64,000 nucleotides of DNA from CAVTWY01 sp963738615 (GTDB taxonomy: Bacteria > Pseudomonadota > Gammaproteobacteria > Burkholderiales > Burkholderiaceae_C), in NCBI GenBank assembly GCA_963738615.1, contig CAVTXI010000012.1, forward strand, positions 1,054,001-1,118,000, given 5' to 3'. Both the position numbers and the translations under genes were made by a program. The notes beneath the pieces were generated by a model. It saw only the letters and a program-made list of their open reading frames with translations. It did no database searches and was not told the origin of the DNA. Below, piece after piece: positions 1 through 9,295 of the stretch (position 1 is the first letter of the stretch; the number at the start of each line of letters is the position of its first letter).

Positions 1-97
1 GTGCGGGAGCCAGCGCGAGCCGGGACGGCTTTGGCTTTCGATTCATCGGTGGTCGCGCAGACCGCCGCTATCGATCGCGGTACCGGCGCTGGCGGGC

Positions 98-1026
98 ATG
101 TGGGGTTTTCTGCTGGCCTGCTCGAGCGGGCTGAAGGCGCTCGGCCGCCGGGTACAGCAGGCCTTTGCCTTGGCGCTGTTCGCGCTGGCCCTGAATGGGC
201 CGGCGCTGGCGGCGCCCTTTGCCTATATCACCAACTTCAACAGCGGCGATGTCTCGGTGATCGACACCGCCACCAAGGCGGTGGTCGCCACGGTGCCGGT
301 AGGCATGAACCCCGCCGGCGTCGCGGTGACGCCGGACGGTGCGTTTGTCTATGTGACGCATCAGAACAGCGGCGTCGTTTCGGTGATTGCCAGCGCCAGC
401 AACACGGTGGTCGCCACGGTGCCGGTGGGGTCCATCCCCTTCGGGGTCACGGTGACGCCGAACGGCGCCTTTGTGTATGTGGTCAACGAGGGCAGCGGCA
501 ACGTTTCAGTGATTGCCAGCGCCAACAACACGGTCGTTTCCACCGTGCCGGTGGGGTTGAACCCCCGCGGCGTCGCGGTGACGCCGGACGGTGCCCTTGT
601 CTATGTGACGAACGCGGGCAATAACGCCGTATCGGTGATCGCCAGCGCCACCAACACGGTGGTCGCCACCGTGCCGGTGGGGTCGTTCCCCTACGGCGTT
701 GCAGTGAGCCCGACCCGCCGATGCTCAACATGATGAAGGCGGGCGCCGCCGTGCCGGTCAAGTTCAGCCTCGGAGGCGACCGCGGCCTGGACATCGTCGC
801 CGCCGGTTATCCCAAGTCGCAGGGGGTCGAGTGCTCCGACAGCGCGCCGGCGGACGTGATCGAACTCACCGTCACGGCGGGCAACAGCAGCCTGAGCTAC
901 GACAGCGCGACCAACACCTACACCTACGCCTGGAAGACGAACAAGTCGTGGGCCGGTACTTGCCGCTCGTTCACCTTGCGCCTGACCGACGGCAGCAACC
1001 ATACGGCGCTGTTCAAGTTCAAGTAG
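98..1026 (+). CDS. Secreted YVTN-type beta-propeller protein with C-terminal PxKF-like domain (frame broken near 710)
   Basis: An N-terminal hydrophobic stretch ending in ALA-APF looks like a signal peptide. It is followed by about four 42-residue blades carrying the hallmarks VAVTPDG, FVYVTN and VSVIA, typical of YVTN/cytochrome-D1-like beta-propeller repeats. Reading then has to shift by one base near 709-712, and the next frame continues as PMLNMMKAGAAVPVKFSLGG, which resembles the PxKF module found at the C-terminus of such surface proteins. One added base gives about 309 residues. Four blades is few for a closed propeller, so the repeat array may be collapsed in assembly or truly shortened. 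No catalytic role is visible; a cell-surface or extracellular binding role is inferred. The start at 98 is the only ATG before the signal sequence. Confidence 0.65.
218..709 (+). repeat. 126-bp in-frame tandem repeats encoding beta-propeller blades
   Basis: Units begin at 218, 344, 470 and 596, each 126 bp (42 codons). They share blocks that encode NTVVATVPVG and GVAVTPDG. The last unit runs into the frame break. Arrays like this are prone to contraction by recombination or during assembly. Confidence 0.8.
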
Positions 1027-1055
1027 AAGCCGGCGCACTCTCAGAGGAGATGACC

Positions 1056-1727
1056 ATGACCGTGCCTCCATGGGATCTGTATCGCGAGATCCACAAGGCG
1101 ATGCGCCACGCGCTGTTCGGCGTCACCTCGCTCGCCGGTCAGACCGATGCCGCCGACGCCCATGCGGTGCGCGGTCTGCGCGAGGAGTGGCAGCGCGTGG
1201 CCTTCGTGCTCGCCGGCCATCACGAGCACGAGGACCGGTTCTGCGACCCGCTGATCGTGCGCCATGCGCCTTGGCTGCGCGGGGAGATCGAAGCGGCGCA
1301 TACGCGCTGCGAGGCAGCGATCGCGCATCTGCATCGCAGCGCCGAGCGCCTGGCGCTCGCCGCCGCCGACGAGGCCGGCGCGCAGATGCGCTCGTTCTAT
1401 CTCGACCTGGCCGATTTCACTGCCGATTACCTGCGGCACCTGCGCGACGAGGAGGACCGCGTGATGCCGGCGCTGAACGCCGCGCTGTGCAACGACGAGC
1501 TTTGCGCGGTGACGGCGGCGATCCGCGGCAGTGTTGCGCCCGACGAGATGTGCACGTACATCCGCTACATGCTGCCGTCGATGAACTTCGCCGAGCGGCT
1601 GGAGATGCTGAGCGGCATGCACGCGGGCGCGCCACCGAAGGTGTTCGAGATGTTCCGCAAGGCAGCGCAGGCCACCCTCTCGGCGCAGCAATACGAGGCC
1701 GTTGCCGCAGCGGCGGGATTCGCCTGA
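1056..1727 (+). CDS. Hemerythrin HHE domain protein
   Basis: The 223-residue protein has the His/Glu pattern of the hemerythrin HHE domain: an early HKAMRH helix, then HHEHEDRF, HTRCE and HLRDEEDRVMP. These would supply the ligands for a di-iron site in a four-helix bundle. Family members bind oxygen or sense iron or oxygen in the cytoplasm, and no export signal is seen. GAGGAG at 1044-1049 places the start at ATG 1056 rather than at ATG 1050, which lies inside the ribosome-binding site. The second half (residues about 160-223) is a separate helical tail found in long stand-alone hemerythrins. The gene stands alone between a surface protein and a DUF2278 gene, so its specific role is not clear from context. 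Confidence 0.82.
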   Translation: MTVPPWDLYREIHKAMRHALFGVTSLAGQTDAADAHAVRGLREEWQRVAFVLAGHHEHEDRFCDPLIVRHAPWLRGEIEAAHTRCEAAIAHLHRSAERLALAAADEAGAQMRSFYLDLADFTADYLRHLRDEEDRVMPALNAALCNDELCAVTAAIRGSVAPDEMCTYIRYMLPSMNFAERLEMLSGMHAGAPPKVFEMFRKAAQATLSAQQYEAVAAAAGFA

Positions 1728-1950
1728 GAGCGTGGGAGCTTTTGCCCATCGCCATCGCGGTGGCTGCCTGCTGCGAGTGCGGGCCGACGGCTGCACGCTG
1801 ACGCAGGCGTTCGGCGCAGCCGACGCGAGCTGGCCGATCTCAGGCGAGATGCGGCTCGAGTGACAGCGCATCCTCATCACCTTCGTGGATGCCGAATACC
1901 GGCGAATGGCGCAGCATCTCAGACCGCTCTTGACTGCATCGGAGATCACG

Positions 1951-2706
1951 ATGGCACTGCACCGATACGGCGTTCTCAAAGGCACGGTCACCGGCCACAA
2001 GCGCGACGCTGATGACGATCACTATCAGATCCTTGTCAGCGCCGCGAACACCGTGCACCGGATCGCGGTGAACGTGAAGTCGTCGGCGCCCAACGCACCG
2101 TCGACGCTGCTGTTCCTGGCCAAGACTACGCTGCCGAATGACTTCGTGAAGCGCATGAAGGCGCTCGCGCCCGGCTACACGAAGGTCGCGTCGCAACCCA
2201 AGGGCTTGGCGCTGGACTACGTGCGCGATAAGTGGTTCAAGTCGAGCGCGATGAAGGAAGTGCCGCCCGACAAGCCGGGGCGCGACAACGACCTGAAAGA
2301 CAAGGTCGAACGCGCAGTCGTCGACGCCGTGCGCCAGGAAGGTTCGCTGATCTATGCGTTCGGCGAAAAGTGGGGGCCGGAGAAGACGACGAAGGACAAG
2401 TACTTCAAGTTCTTACCCGGCAACGGCATCCACGACATCCACATGAACCAGGGCAGCGGCGGCAAGTACAAGAAGTACAACGGCATTTATCAGGACGGCG
2501 CGCTCGTCTTCGTGTACCCGAACGGCAAGCTGCTGGCGCTGTTCCTTGCGTTCCAGTCGCAGACGTTCGATACCGACGAAAACGGCAACCCGAGGCAGCC
2601 TGTACCTGCGCGGGCACGCAAAACAAACCCAGCCGCCAAACGTGCATCGCCAGCTCGCAAGACGCCCGCCAAACGCGCGAAGAAGCGCGTGCCGTCGCGC
2701 GGTTGA
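1951..2706 (+). CDS. DUF2278 (YukJ-like) family protein with basic C-terminal tail
   Basis: The protein opens with MALHRYGVLKGTV and contains HYQILV, LALDYVR, GIHDIHMNQG and DGALVFVYPNG, all typical of the DUF2278/YukJ family, whose function is unknown. GGAG at 1941-1944 precedes ATG 1951 by six bases, so I chose this start over the upstream in-frame ATG at 1885. At 251 residues it is longer than the usual 200-220 because of a C-terminal tail after about residue 220. That tail is rich in Lys, Arg, Ala and Pro (AKRASPARKTPAKRAKKR) and resembles histone-H1-like tails that bind nucleic acid. The tail is seen; DNA binding is inference. Confidence 0.75.
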   Translation: MALHRYGVLKGTVTGHKRDADDDHYQILVSAANTVHRIAVNVKSSAPNAPSTLLFLAKTTLPNDFVKRMKALAPGYTKVASQPKGLALDYVRDKWFKSSAMKEVPPDKPGRDNDLKDKVERAVVDAVRQEGSLIYAFGEKWGPEKTTKDKYFKFLPGNGIHDIHMNQGSGGKYKKYNGIYQDGALVFVYPNGKLLALFLAFQSQTFDTDENGNPRQPVPARARKTNPAAKRASPARKTPAKRAKKRVPSRG

Positions 2707-2814
2707 CGCTGCAAACGACGCGTTCGTCCGCGCGATTCGCGACAAGCGCAGGATCAGGTTCACCTTCACCGACAACGGAAAAACACGCCTGGCCGAGCCG
2801 CCGATACCGCGCGG

Positions 2815-3654
2815 TCACTCAGCGGTGTCGCGCCGCCGCACCGGGAACTGCATCTCGACGACCGACTCCTCCGGGCGCTGCGGGTCGGGCGGCTGCAGGA
2901 ACACCTCGCGGCTCGAGCCGTCGAGCGCATCTCCGTTGGCAGCGACAAAACTTCCGATCTTCGCCGTCACGAGATGCGCATCCTCGGGAAGGCCGACGCG
3001 CACGCACACCGCCATGCGCGCCACCGCGGGCAATTCGCTCAATGACAGCGGCGAACCCTTGGGCGGCGCCGCAAGGTCGAGACGCTCGACCGCAAAGCCG
3101 AACTCCACATCGAGCTCGTCACTCTCGAACTCCACGGCGTGCGCCACCACCACGAGCTGACACCCGTGCGCGCGCGGCAGCAGTGCGCGCGAGTGCTCGT
3201 GCAGCAGCGGGATCAATCGTCGCGCCTCGGCGAACGAGGCCACCCGGCGGCGCACCGACAGCAGCAGGCGCGCGGGCTCGGCGCGCTCGACTACGTCGTC
3301 GGCCGACATGCGACCTTCGTTTTCGATCTGCGCGATGCGCGTCTCGATGTGGCGCAGGCGCTGTGCCTGCGCGGCGAGCGTGCGCTCGACATCATTGCGA
3401 CGCAGCAGCAGCAGGCGGCGCAGCTCGGCGCCGTCCAGCGGCGACTTCACGATGTCCGCGACCTGCTCGAGGCTGAAGCCGAGATCTTTCAGCACCGTGA
3501 TCCGGTTGAGCTGCGAGATCTGCGCCACGGTGTAGTGGCGATAGCCGGTCTGCGGGTCGGCGTGCGCCGGCTCGAGCAGACCGATCTCGTCGTAAAAGCG
3601 CAGCAGCCGTGCCGACACGCGCGCGATGCGCGAGAAGTCGCCGATCCTGAACAT
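2815..3654 (-). CDS. MerR family transcriptional regulator with GyrI-like effector domain
   Basis: Residues 1-70 form a MerR winged-helix domain (FRIGDFSRIARVSARLLRFY, then GYRHYTVAQISQL). A dimerisation helix follows at about 75-115. The C-terminal 150 residues resemble the BmrR/GyrI effector-binding fold. The arrangement is that of BmrR-type sensors that twist promoter DNA on binding small hydrophobic ligands. The gene starts 30 bp after the stop of the glutathione transferase gene on the same strand, so the two are probably co-transcribed and the regulator may control the pair in response to an electrophile or drug-like compound. The length (279 residues) is normal. Confidence 0.85.
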   Translation of the reverse strand: MFRIGDFSRIARVSARLLRFYDEIGLLEPAHADPQTGYRHYTVAQISQLNRITVLKDLGFSLEQVADIVKSPLDGAELRRLLLLRRNDVERTLAAQAQRLRHIETRIAQIENEGRMSADDVVERAEPARLLLSVRRRVASFAEARRLIPLLHEHSRALLPRAHGCQLVVVAHAVEFESDELDVEFGFAVERLDLAAPPKGSPLSLSELPAVARMAVCVRVGLPEDAHLVTAKIGSFVAANGDALDGSSREVFLQPPDPQRPEESVVEMQFPVRRRDTAE

Positions 3655-3684
3655 GCGTTGCCTCGATCTTTGATCGCACGAAGT

Positions 3685-4374
3685 CTAGGCGAGCACCGCC
3701 TTCAAGAACCCGCTGTTCAGCCCCATCTGCTGCGCGGCCGGTTGTTCGGCTCGCAGCACAGCCGTCACCGCGGGGACACGCCACACGCGGTCCACCAGCG
3801 CCGCCAACTTCGGGAATCGCGCCCCGTTGAGCCCGAATCCGATGTACTGCATCGTTGTCAAGTTCGACATCACCGCCAGATCGGCAACCGACAGCGCATC
3901 GCCAGCGAGGAAGCCGGCGCCCGATACCGCTTCGAGGTAGCCGAGTACGTCGGGCACCACCCGTTCGAGCACGTTGTCGACGCGGGCCTGGTCGGTGCCG
4001 ATGCCCCTGACCTTCGGCTGCACGAACACCTCGTGGAACAAAGGGTGCACGACTTCGCGGAACACCCTGTCGCCCGCGTACTGCTCGAGCCACAACGCCT
4101 GACCGTAGGCCCGCTTGTCATGCGGGTACAGCGATGGTTCGGGCTGCTCGCGGTCGAGGTAAGCGCAGATCGCGGCCGAATCGGCAAGCGTGTAGTCGCC
4201 ATCCTGCAGCACCGGAACCTTGCCGCTGGGGCTCAATTCACGCCAGTTCGCCGGCGGGTTGTCGGGAATCATGGGAACGACGGGCACCAGCTCGAACGGC
4301 AGGCCCTTCAGCCGTGCCGCGACGATCACCTTGCGTGTGTGCACCGAGACCGGAACACCATAGATCTTCAACAT
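3685..4374 (-). CDS. Glutathione S-transferase family protein
   Basis: The N-terminal thioredoxin-like domain reads KIYGVPVSVHTRKV and contains SPSGKVPVLQDGD followed by LADSAAICAYL. These are the cis-proline and the SNAIL/TRATL-like glutathione-binding motifs. The C-terminal helical domain ends with FLAGDALSVADLAVMSNL, the conserved capping box. At 229 residues the length is typical of cytosolic transferases that conjugate glutathione to electrophiles or use it for reduction. Serine in the VSVHT segment is the likely activating residue, as in theta-like or beta-like bacterial forms. It lies upstream of, and probably in an operon with, the MerR regulator. The substrate is unknown. Confidence 0.85.
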   Translation of the reverse strand: MLKIYGVPVSVHTRKVIVAARLKGLPFELVPVVPMIPDNPPANWRELSPSGKVPVLQDGDYTLADSAAICAYLDREQPEPSLYPHDKRAYGQALWLEQYAGDRVFREVVHPLFHEVFVQPKVRGIGTDQARVDNVLERVVPDVLGYLEAVSGAGFLAGDALSVADLAVMSNLTTMQYIGFGLNGARFPKLAALVDRVWRVPAVTAVLRAEQPAAQQMGLNSGFLKAVLA

Positions 4375-4495
4375 CGTTTCGCTCCTTCATCGTTTGGGAG
4401 CGACAGGTTCAGGCTTGACGCAGCGTCAAAGTCAAGCATTCTTTCCCCCTACAGTGTTCGCGACGGTCAGACCCGTGGCGACAGGAGCCGACGCC

Positions 4496-5529
4496 ATGTT
4501 CATCCGCAATTGCTGGTACGTGATCGCCTGGGATCACGAAGTCGAAGCCGACGCGCTCTTCACGCGCACGGTGCTCGGCGAGCCGATCCTGCTCTACCGC
4601 ACCGGCGACGACACCGTCGTCGCGCTGGAAGACCGCTGTTGCCACCGCCTTGCGCCGCTGTCGAAAGGCCGCAAGGAAGGCGACTGCGTTCGCTGCGGCT
4701 ACCACGGGCTGAAGTTCGACGCGCAAGGCCGCTGCATCGAGATACCCGGCCTGGACACCGTGCCGCCCAAGGCGAAGGTGCGCGCGTACCCGATCGCGCA
4801 GAAGAACCACTGGGTCTTCGTCTGGATGGGCGACCCCGCAAAGGCCGATACCGCGCTGCTGCCCGACACCTATTCGAACGGTCACCCCGAGCACCACTAC
4901 AAGCCCGGCTACCTGCACTACGACACGCCGTATCTGCTGATCTGCGACAACCTGCTCGACTTCTCGCACCTGTCGTACGTGCACGAGAAGACGCTGGGTG
5001 GCACCGCAGCCATCGCGCAGGCGCACGCGACGATCGAGCCGGTGCCGCGCGGCATCCGCGTGACGCGCCGCGTGCCGAACGTGCCGCCACCGCCCTACTA
5101 CCACCGCATCCGCGACATGGCACCGGCAACGTCGACCGCTGGTTCGTCTACGACTTTGTGCTGCCCGGCACGCTGCTGATGCATTCGGCAGGGCGCCCGA
5201 CCGGTGACGCCGATGGCGACATGCGCCGTGCGGTGCAGCTGCACAGCTGCCAGACGCTGACCCCCGAGAGCGAGACCAGCACGCACTACTTCTTCCAGCA
5301 GTCGCCGCGCAGTGCAACGCCGACGGATCCCGCGGTCATCGAAGGCATCTTCCAGAGTCTGGTCGGCGCCTTCAACGAAGACCGCGACATGATCACCGCG
5401 CAGCACCGCTCGATCACGCTCGACCCGTCACGGCCGATGTTGCCGCTGGCCATGGATGCGGCGCTGACGCAGTTCCGGCGGCTGGTGGCGCTGGCGGTCG
5501 AAGCCGAACGCGCAGCGGCTCGAGCTTGA
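4496..5529 (+). CDS. Rieske [2Fe-2S] aromatic-ring oxygenase alpha subunit, VanA-like (frameshift near 5118)
   Basis: The start MFIRNCWYVIAW follows a GGAG ribosome-binding site. The Rieske cluster ligands are visible as CCHRLAPLSKG and CGYHGLKFD (Cys-X-His and Cys-X2-His). A mononuclear-iron region follows with DNLLDFSHLSYVHE. The protein groups with vanillate O-demethylase/toluene-sulfonate-type one-component oxygenases, which act on methoxy or ring groups of aromatic acids and need a separate reductase that is not next to it. The frame breaks around 5110-5125: MAPATS in one frame is replaced by HGTGNVDRWFVYDF in the next. Restoring one base gives about 344 residues, normal for VanA. The substrate cannot be told from the sequence alone. 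Confidence 0.8.
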
Positions 5530-5548
5530 TTTGGCGGCGGCGCTGGAC

Positions 5549-6529
5549 TCAAGAGTCGGCCGTGAACCCGATCGCCTTCACCAGCGGCGCCCATCGCTTC
5601 GTGTCGCGATCGAGCAGCGCCGCCAAGTCCGCCGACGACGAGCCCTTCGCCTCGAGTCCCATCTGCGCCAGGCCGTCGATCACGTCTTGCGATGCCAGCG
5701 CCTTCTGCACCGCGGCGCTCAGTCGCGCGACGACGTCGGGCGGCGTCTTCCCAGGGGCGTACACGGCAAACCATTCGTCGAAGACGATGTCTTTGAAGCC
5801 TTGCTCGGCATAGGTGGCGACCGTCGGCGCGAACTTGTTGCGTGCGGCGCCTGACGTGGCGATCAGTCGCGCTTTGCCCGTGGGCAGGTGCTGAAGGAAC
5901 TCGCCCACCGGCCCCGACACCGACGACACCTGCCCGCCCATCAGGTCGACGATCGCGGGCTGCGTGCCGCGATACGGCACGTGCTTGAAGTCGTTGATGC
6001 TCGCCGCGCGGCCAAAGAGTTCGGCGACGAAATGCGGAACTGACCCCGGCGCAGGTGAACCGAAGTTGGCACCGTTGGGGTTGGCCTTGCACCACGCGAC
6101 GAACTCGGCAAGGTTGGTCACCGACGCCGGCACCGCAGGCCCGACCGCGAAACCGAAGTCGAAGCGCACGGCCTGCGACACCGGCGCGAAGTCGGCCACG
6201 GGGTCATAGGGCAGCTTCTTGTAGGTGTGAGGGTAGATGCCGAGCATCGACATCGGCGTCACCGCCAACGTCGTGCCGTCGGCGTTGGCCGCCTTCAACG
6301 CCGACAGCGCGATCTGCCCGCCCGCGCCCGTACGGTTCTCGACCACGACGTTCTTGGCGATCACGTCGCGCAGCTTCTCGGCGATGCGTCGCGACGTCAC
6401 GTCGACCGTGCCGCCGGCTGCGAAGCCCGCGAAGATGCGCGCGGTGTCGGCGAGGGCCTGGGCGCGGGCCCAGGGGCCGATGACGGCGAGCGATGCCGCG
6501 GCCAGCATGTGGCGGCGATGAATGGTCAT
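5549..6529 (-). CDS. Bug-type TTT-family periplasmic substrate-binding receptor
   Basis: A Tat/Sec-like signal (MTIHRRHMLAAASLAVIG ... ARA) precedes the mature protein. GFAAGGTVDVTSRRIAEKL, ENRTGAGGQIALSAL and FKHVPYRGTQPAIVDLMGGQV are diagnostic for Bug receptors (TctC/BugD/BugE family). These bind carboxylates, amino acids or nicotinate in the periplasm, usually for TctAB permeases encoded elsewhere. AGGAGA sits six bases before ATG 6529, and this decides the start. No tctA or tctB gene is present, so it is an orphan receptor. It is convergent with the Rieske oxygenase gene (20 bp between stops), and a link to uptake of an aromatic acid is only a guess. Confidence 0.88.
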   Translation of the reverse strand: MTIHRRHMLAAASLAVIGPWARAQALADTARIFAGFAAGGTVDVTSRRIAEKLRDVIAKNVVVENRTGAGGQIALSALKAANADGTTLAVTPMSMLGIYPHTYKKLPYDPVADFAPVSQAVRFDFGFAVGPAVPASVTNLAEFVAWCKANPNGANFGSPAPGSVPHFVAELFGRAASINDFKHVPYRGTQPAIVDLMGGQVSSVSGPVGEFLQHLPTGKARLIATSGAARNKFAPTVATYAEQGFKDIVFDEWFAVYAPGKTPPDVVARLSAAVQKALASQDVIDGLAQMGLEAKGSSSADLAALLDRDTKRWAPLVKAIGFTADS

Positions 6530-6596
6530 GCGAGGTCTCCTGTTGACGTTGACGAAAGCCGCATTTTCGCTGCGGTTCATGCGCGCGCGACTCTCG

Positions 6597-7184
6597 CTAC
6601 TCTTTCGCGATCGCCTCGATCTGAATGCGCAGCAGCACATCCATCTTGAAGCCGAATTCTTTACCGTAGCTCAGGCCGAAGTCCTCGCGGTTGAAGCGGC
6701 CGCTGGCGTCAGCGCCGCAGACCTCGCGCTTGAAGAGCGGGTGCGGGATGCACTTGATGGTGTGGATTTCGAGCTCGACCGGCTTGTTGCGGCCGTTGAT
6801 CGACAGATCGCCCACCACCTTCGTCGGCACGCCGTCGCGCGGGCTTTCGAAGCGGCCTTTGTAGAACGCGTACGGGTGCGTCTCGATGTCGAAGAAGTTC
6901 TTGCCGCGCGCCCAACCGTTGAGCGTGCTCTGACCGAAGTCGATGCTGCCCATGTCGATCTTCACGTCGACCCAGCCGTTGCCCGCGGCCTTGTCGTACA
7001 TCAGCTCACCTTCGGTCTTGTTCATCTTGCCGCGCCAGACCGAAATGCCCATGTGGTCGGCTTCGAAGCTCGGGAAGGTGTGCGTGGGGTCGACGCGGAA
7101 GTTGACGGGGGCAGCGTGCGCGGCCGCGCACGACGACGCGATGACGATCGCCAAGCCCAGTTGGCGACACAAGGCAGCACTCAT
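6597..7184 (-). CDS. YceI-family periplasmic lipocalin-like protein
   Basis: A signal peptide (MSAALCRQLGLAIVIASSCAAAHA) is followed by VNFRVDPTHTFPSFEADHMG, the N-terminal strand signature of YceI proteins. DLSINGRNKPVELEIHT and a NREDFGLSYGKEFG segment also match the family. YceI proteins form a lipocalin-like beta barrel that holds isoprenoid quinone-like lipids in the periplasm and are often induced by high pH or stress. AGGAG lies six bases before ATG 7184, so I take this in preference to the upstream ATG at 7208. The length of 195 residues is typical. It stands between the Bug gene and the convergent-end lysR; no operon partner is evident. Confidence 0.87.
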   Translation of the reverse strand: MSAALCRQLGLAIVIASSCAAAHAAPVNFRVDPTHTFPSFEADHMGISVWRGKMNKTEGELMYDKAAGNGWVDVKIDMGSIDFGQSTLNGWARGKNFFDIETHPYAFYKGRFESPRDGVPTKVVGDLSINGRNKPVELEIHTIKCIPHPLFKREVCGADASGRFNREDFGLSYGKEFGFKMDVLLRIQIEAIAKE

Positions 7185-7213
7185 GCATAACTCCTGTAAG
7201 ACACGCAACGATC

Positions 7214-8155
7214 TTAGGCAACGACGCTAACGTGGCGCGGCGCCCGGGCGGACGCGCGTGGGCTCGACGATGACGCCAGGCTTGCGGTGATCAAACCCCG
7301 CAGCAGCTCCAACGAAGCCGGCTGCGTGCGCCGCGCCAGCGTCACCAGGCCGAAACGCGCGGTCGCGTCCAGCAACGGCGTCATGCGCAACTCGACCAGC
7401 TTGGGCGCACAGGCGCGGATGGCCAGCAGCACGGCGTCACTGCGCGTTGCCACCTCGACCAAGCTCGCCAGGTCGTCGCTGCGCACATTCACTGCGGTCG
7501 CCGGGTGCGCCTGCGGCCCGTAGCGTTGCACCAGCATGCGCGCAATCTCGTCGGACAGCGGCGATGACGCGATGGGGAACGCGCGCAGTTCGTCGAACGT
7601 GACGGCGCGGCGCCCACGCTGCGCCAGCGGGTGCTTCGGCCGCACCATGAACGTGCCGGGCAACTCACAGACCTGCTCGACGTGCAGATCGATCGCCGGG
7701 TCGAGCGAGCGGATGTCGACCACCAGCGCGTCGAGTTCGCGGGCACGCAGGCGCTGCACCAGCAACTCGGTCGCGCCGCGCGCCACTTCGACCTTCCACT
7801 GCGGGCGCTGCGACGCCACCTCGTGCAGCAGCGGTCGGGCGAACATGGCACCGGCGCCCGACCCCATGCCGACGCGCAATTCGCCAGCCTGACCCTTCGC
7901 CAGCGCGCGACCTTGCAGTTCGAGCTCACGCGCGTCAGACACCAGCGCGCGCGCACGTCCGAGCACGTCGCGGCCCATCGGCGTCAGCTCCGCGCGGTGG
8001 CCTACGCGGTCGAACAGCGGCTGGCCGAACTGGTCTTCAAGTGCCTTGATGCTGCGCGACAGCGCAGGCTGCGTCAGGTGCACCACCTGCGCGGCTTTGC
8101 TGAAAGAGGCGGCGTCAGCCAGCGCGATCAGGTGGCGAAGCTGGACAAGCGTCAT
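7214..8155 (-). CDS. LysR-type transcriptional regulator
   Basis: Residues 1-65 are a classic LysR helix-turn-helix (TLVQLRHLIALADAASFSKA, then LTQPALSRSIKALEDQFG). The rest is a two-lobed periplasmic-binding-like effector domain containing LRVGMGSGAGAMFARPL. It is transcribed divergently from the Bug/M20/D-amino-acid dehydrogenase run that starts at 8283, with 127 bp between, the standard arrangement for a LysR activator of the adjacent operon. The C-terminal residues SSSSPRASARAPRHVSVVA form a basic extension beyond the normal fold. The inducer is unknown; a substrate of the adjacent amidohydrolase pathway is a reasonable guess. Confidence 0.88.
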   Translation of the reverse strand: MTLVQLRHLIALADAASFSKAAQVVHLTQPALSRSIKALEDQFGQPLFDRVGHRAELTPMGRDVLGRARALVSDARELELQGRALAKGQAGELRVGMGSGAGAMFARPLLHEVASQRPQWKVEVARGATELLVQRLRARELDALVVDIRSLDPAIDLHVEQVCELPGTFMVRPKHPLAQRGRRAVTFDELRAFPIASSPLSDEIARMLVQRYGPQAHPATAVNVRSDDLASLVEVATRSDAVLLAIRACAPKLVELRMTPLLDATARFGLVTLARRTQPASLELLRGLITASLASSSSPRASARAPRHVSVVA

Positions 8156-8177
8156 CGAGGGTTCCCCCTGAATGTCG

Positions 8178-8217
8178 ATGCATTGACCTCATCATAAAAC
8201 GCAAAACAATGCATTGG
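8178..8217. promoter_or_regulatory. Repeated ATGCATTG boxes between divergent lysR and Bug gene
   Basis: ATGCATTGA (8178-8186) and ATGCATTGG (8209-8217) are direct copies, each with a palindromic ATGCAT core, 31 bp apart and separated by an A-rich segment. They lie in the 127-bp divergent promoter region and are the best candidates for LysR binding sites. Confidence 0.5.
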
Positions 8218-8282
8218 ACCTACATCTTTGCCTGGCGCACAGTCGCCCCGTTCGCCGACAAAACACCCTCACAGAGACATCC

Positions 8283-9290
8283 ATGACCCACACCACCCAC
8301 GCCGTTTCGACCACCCGCCGCGCCACCCTGCTCGCATCGCTGCTCCTGGCATCGGGAGCCGCGTTCGCGCAAGCCGCCAAACCCGTGACGCTGCTGGTGC
8401 CCTATCCCGCCGGCGGCCTGTCGGACGTGATCGCGCGCATGGTCGAGAAGCCCTTTGCGAAGGCGATGGGCCAGCAAGCGATCGTCGACAACCTGGGCGG
8501 CGCGGGCGGTTCGATCGCGGCGCAGAAGGTGCTGAGCGCGCCAGCCGACGGCACGATGATCTACCAGGGCTCGCCCAACGAGTTGATCCTCGCGCCGCTG
8601 GCGATGCAGGCGGTGAAGTACAAGTCGGAAGACTGGCGCATGGTGCAGATCATCGGCAGCTTCCCGATGGCGGTGCTGGCGCGCAAGGGGCTCGAGGCGA
8701 ACACGATCGACGAGTTGGTGGCGCTGGCGAAGAAGTCAGACGCCGCAGGCAAGCCGCTGAACTACGGCAGCGTGGGCATCGGGTCGTTCTATCACGTGGT
8801 CGGTGAGCACTTCGCGCACACCATCGGCGTGAAGATGACCCACGTGCCCTACAAGGGCGGCGCGCCGATGCTGCAAGACATGGGCGGCAACATCGTCGAC
8901 GTGGCGTTCTTCGTCGTCGACTCGCGCCTGCCCGGGTTCGTCGACCAGGGCATCTTCAAGGTGCTGGGCACGATGGCGCAGCCCGGCAAGCCCGAAGCGA
9001 AATTCCTCGAGAAATACCCGAGCGTGAACGAGAGCAAGTCGGTGAAAGACTTCGCCTTCGATACGTGGACCGGCTACTTCGTACGCAAGGACACGCCCGA
9101 GCCCGTGGTCGAAGCACTGAACAAGGCCCTGGCCACCGCGATGAGCGACCCCGACGCGCGCAAGAAGCTCGAGGATCTGGGTGGGCGCGTGCCGCCGATG
9201 CTGTCGGTGGCGGATGCGCAGAAGGAATTCGAGAAGCAGACAACGCGCTTCCGCGCCATCGCCAAGGGCATCAAGCTCGAGGCGCAGTAA
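8283..9290 (+). CDS. Bug-type TTT-family periplasmic substrate-binding receptor
   Basis: The signal sequence (ATLLASLLLASGAAFAQA) leads into KPVTLLVPYPAGGLSDVIARMVE, then VDNLGGAGGSIAAQKVLSAP and THVPYKGGAPMLQDMGGNIV, the standard Bug receptor blocks. The protein would bind a small anionic or amphipathic solute in the periplasm. It is the first gene of a tight run: the next gene (M20 amidohydrolase) starts 5 bp after its stop, and the D-amino-acid dehydrogenase overlaps that one. This suggests the receptor captures an N-acyl amino acid or similar amide that the following enzymes break down. No TctA/TctB membrane partner is encoded here. Confidence 0.9.
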   Translation: MTHTTHAVSTTRRATLLASLLLASGAAFAQAAKPVTLLVPYPAGGLSDVIARMVEKPFAKAMGQQAIVDNLGGAGGSIAAQKVLSAPADGTMIYQGSPNELILAPLAMQAVKYKSEDWRMVQIIGSFPMAVLARKGLEANTIDELVALAKKSDAAGKPLNYGSVGIGSFYHVVGEHFAHTIGVKMTHVPYKGGAPMLQDMGGNIVDVAFFVVDSRLPGFVDQGIFKVLGTMAQPGKPEAKFLEKYPSVNESKSVKDFAFDTWTGYFVRKDTPEPVVEALNKALATAMSDPDARKKLEDLGGRVPPMLSVADAQKEFEKQTTRFRAIAKGIKLEAQ

Positions 9291-9295
9291 GCATC

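Noticed and set aside
1..624. 207-codon frame from position 1.
   Set aside because: It is an out-of-frame, Gly/Arg-rich shadow of the beta-propeller gene with no family similarity.
3139..5529. 796-codon plus-strand frame across the MerR, GST and Rieske genes.
   Set aside because: Only the last about 135 codons (after 5118) are real and belong to the frame-shifted Rieske oxygenase; the rest is antisense to MerR and GST.
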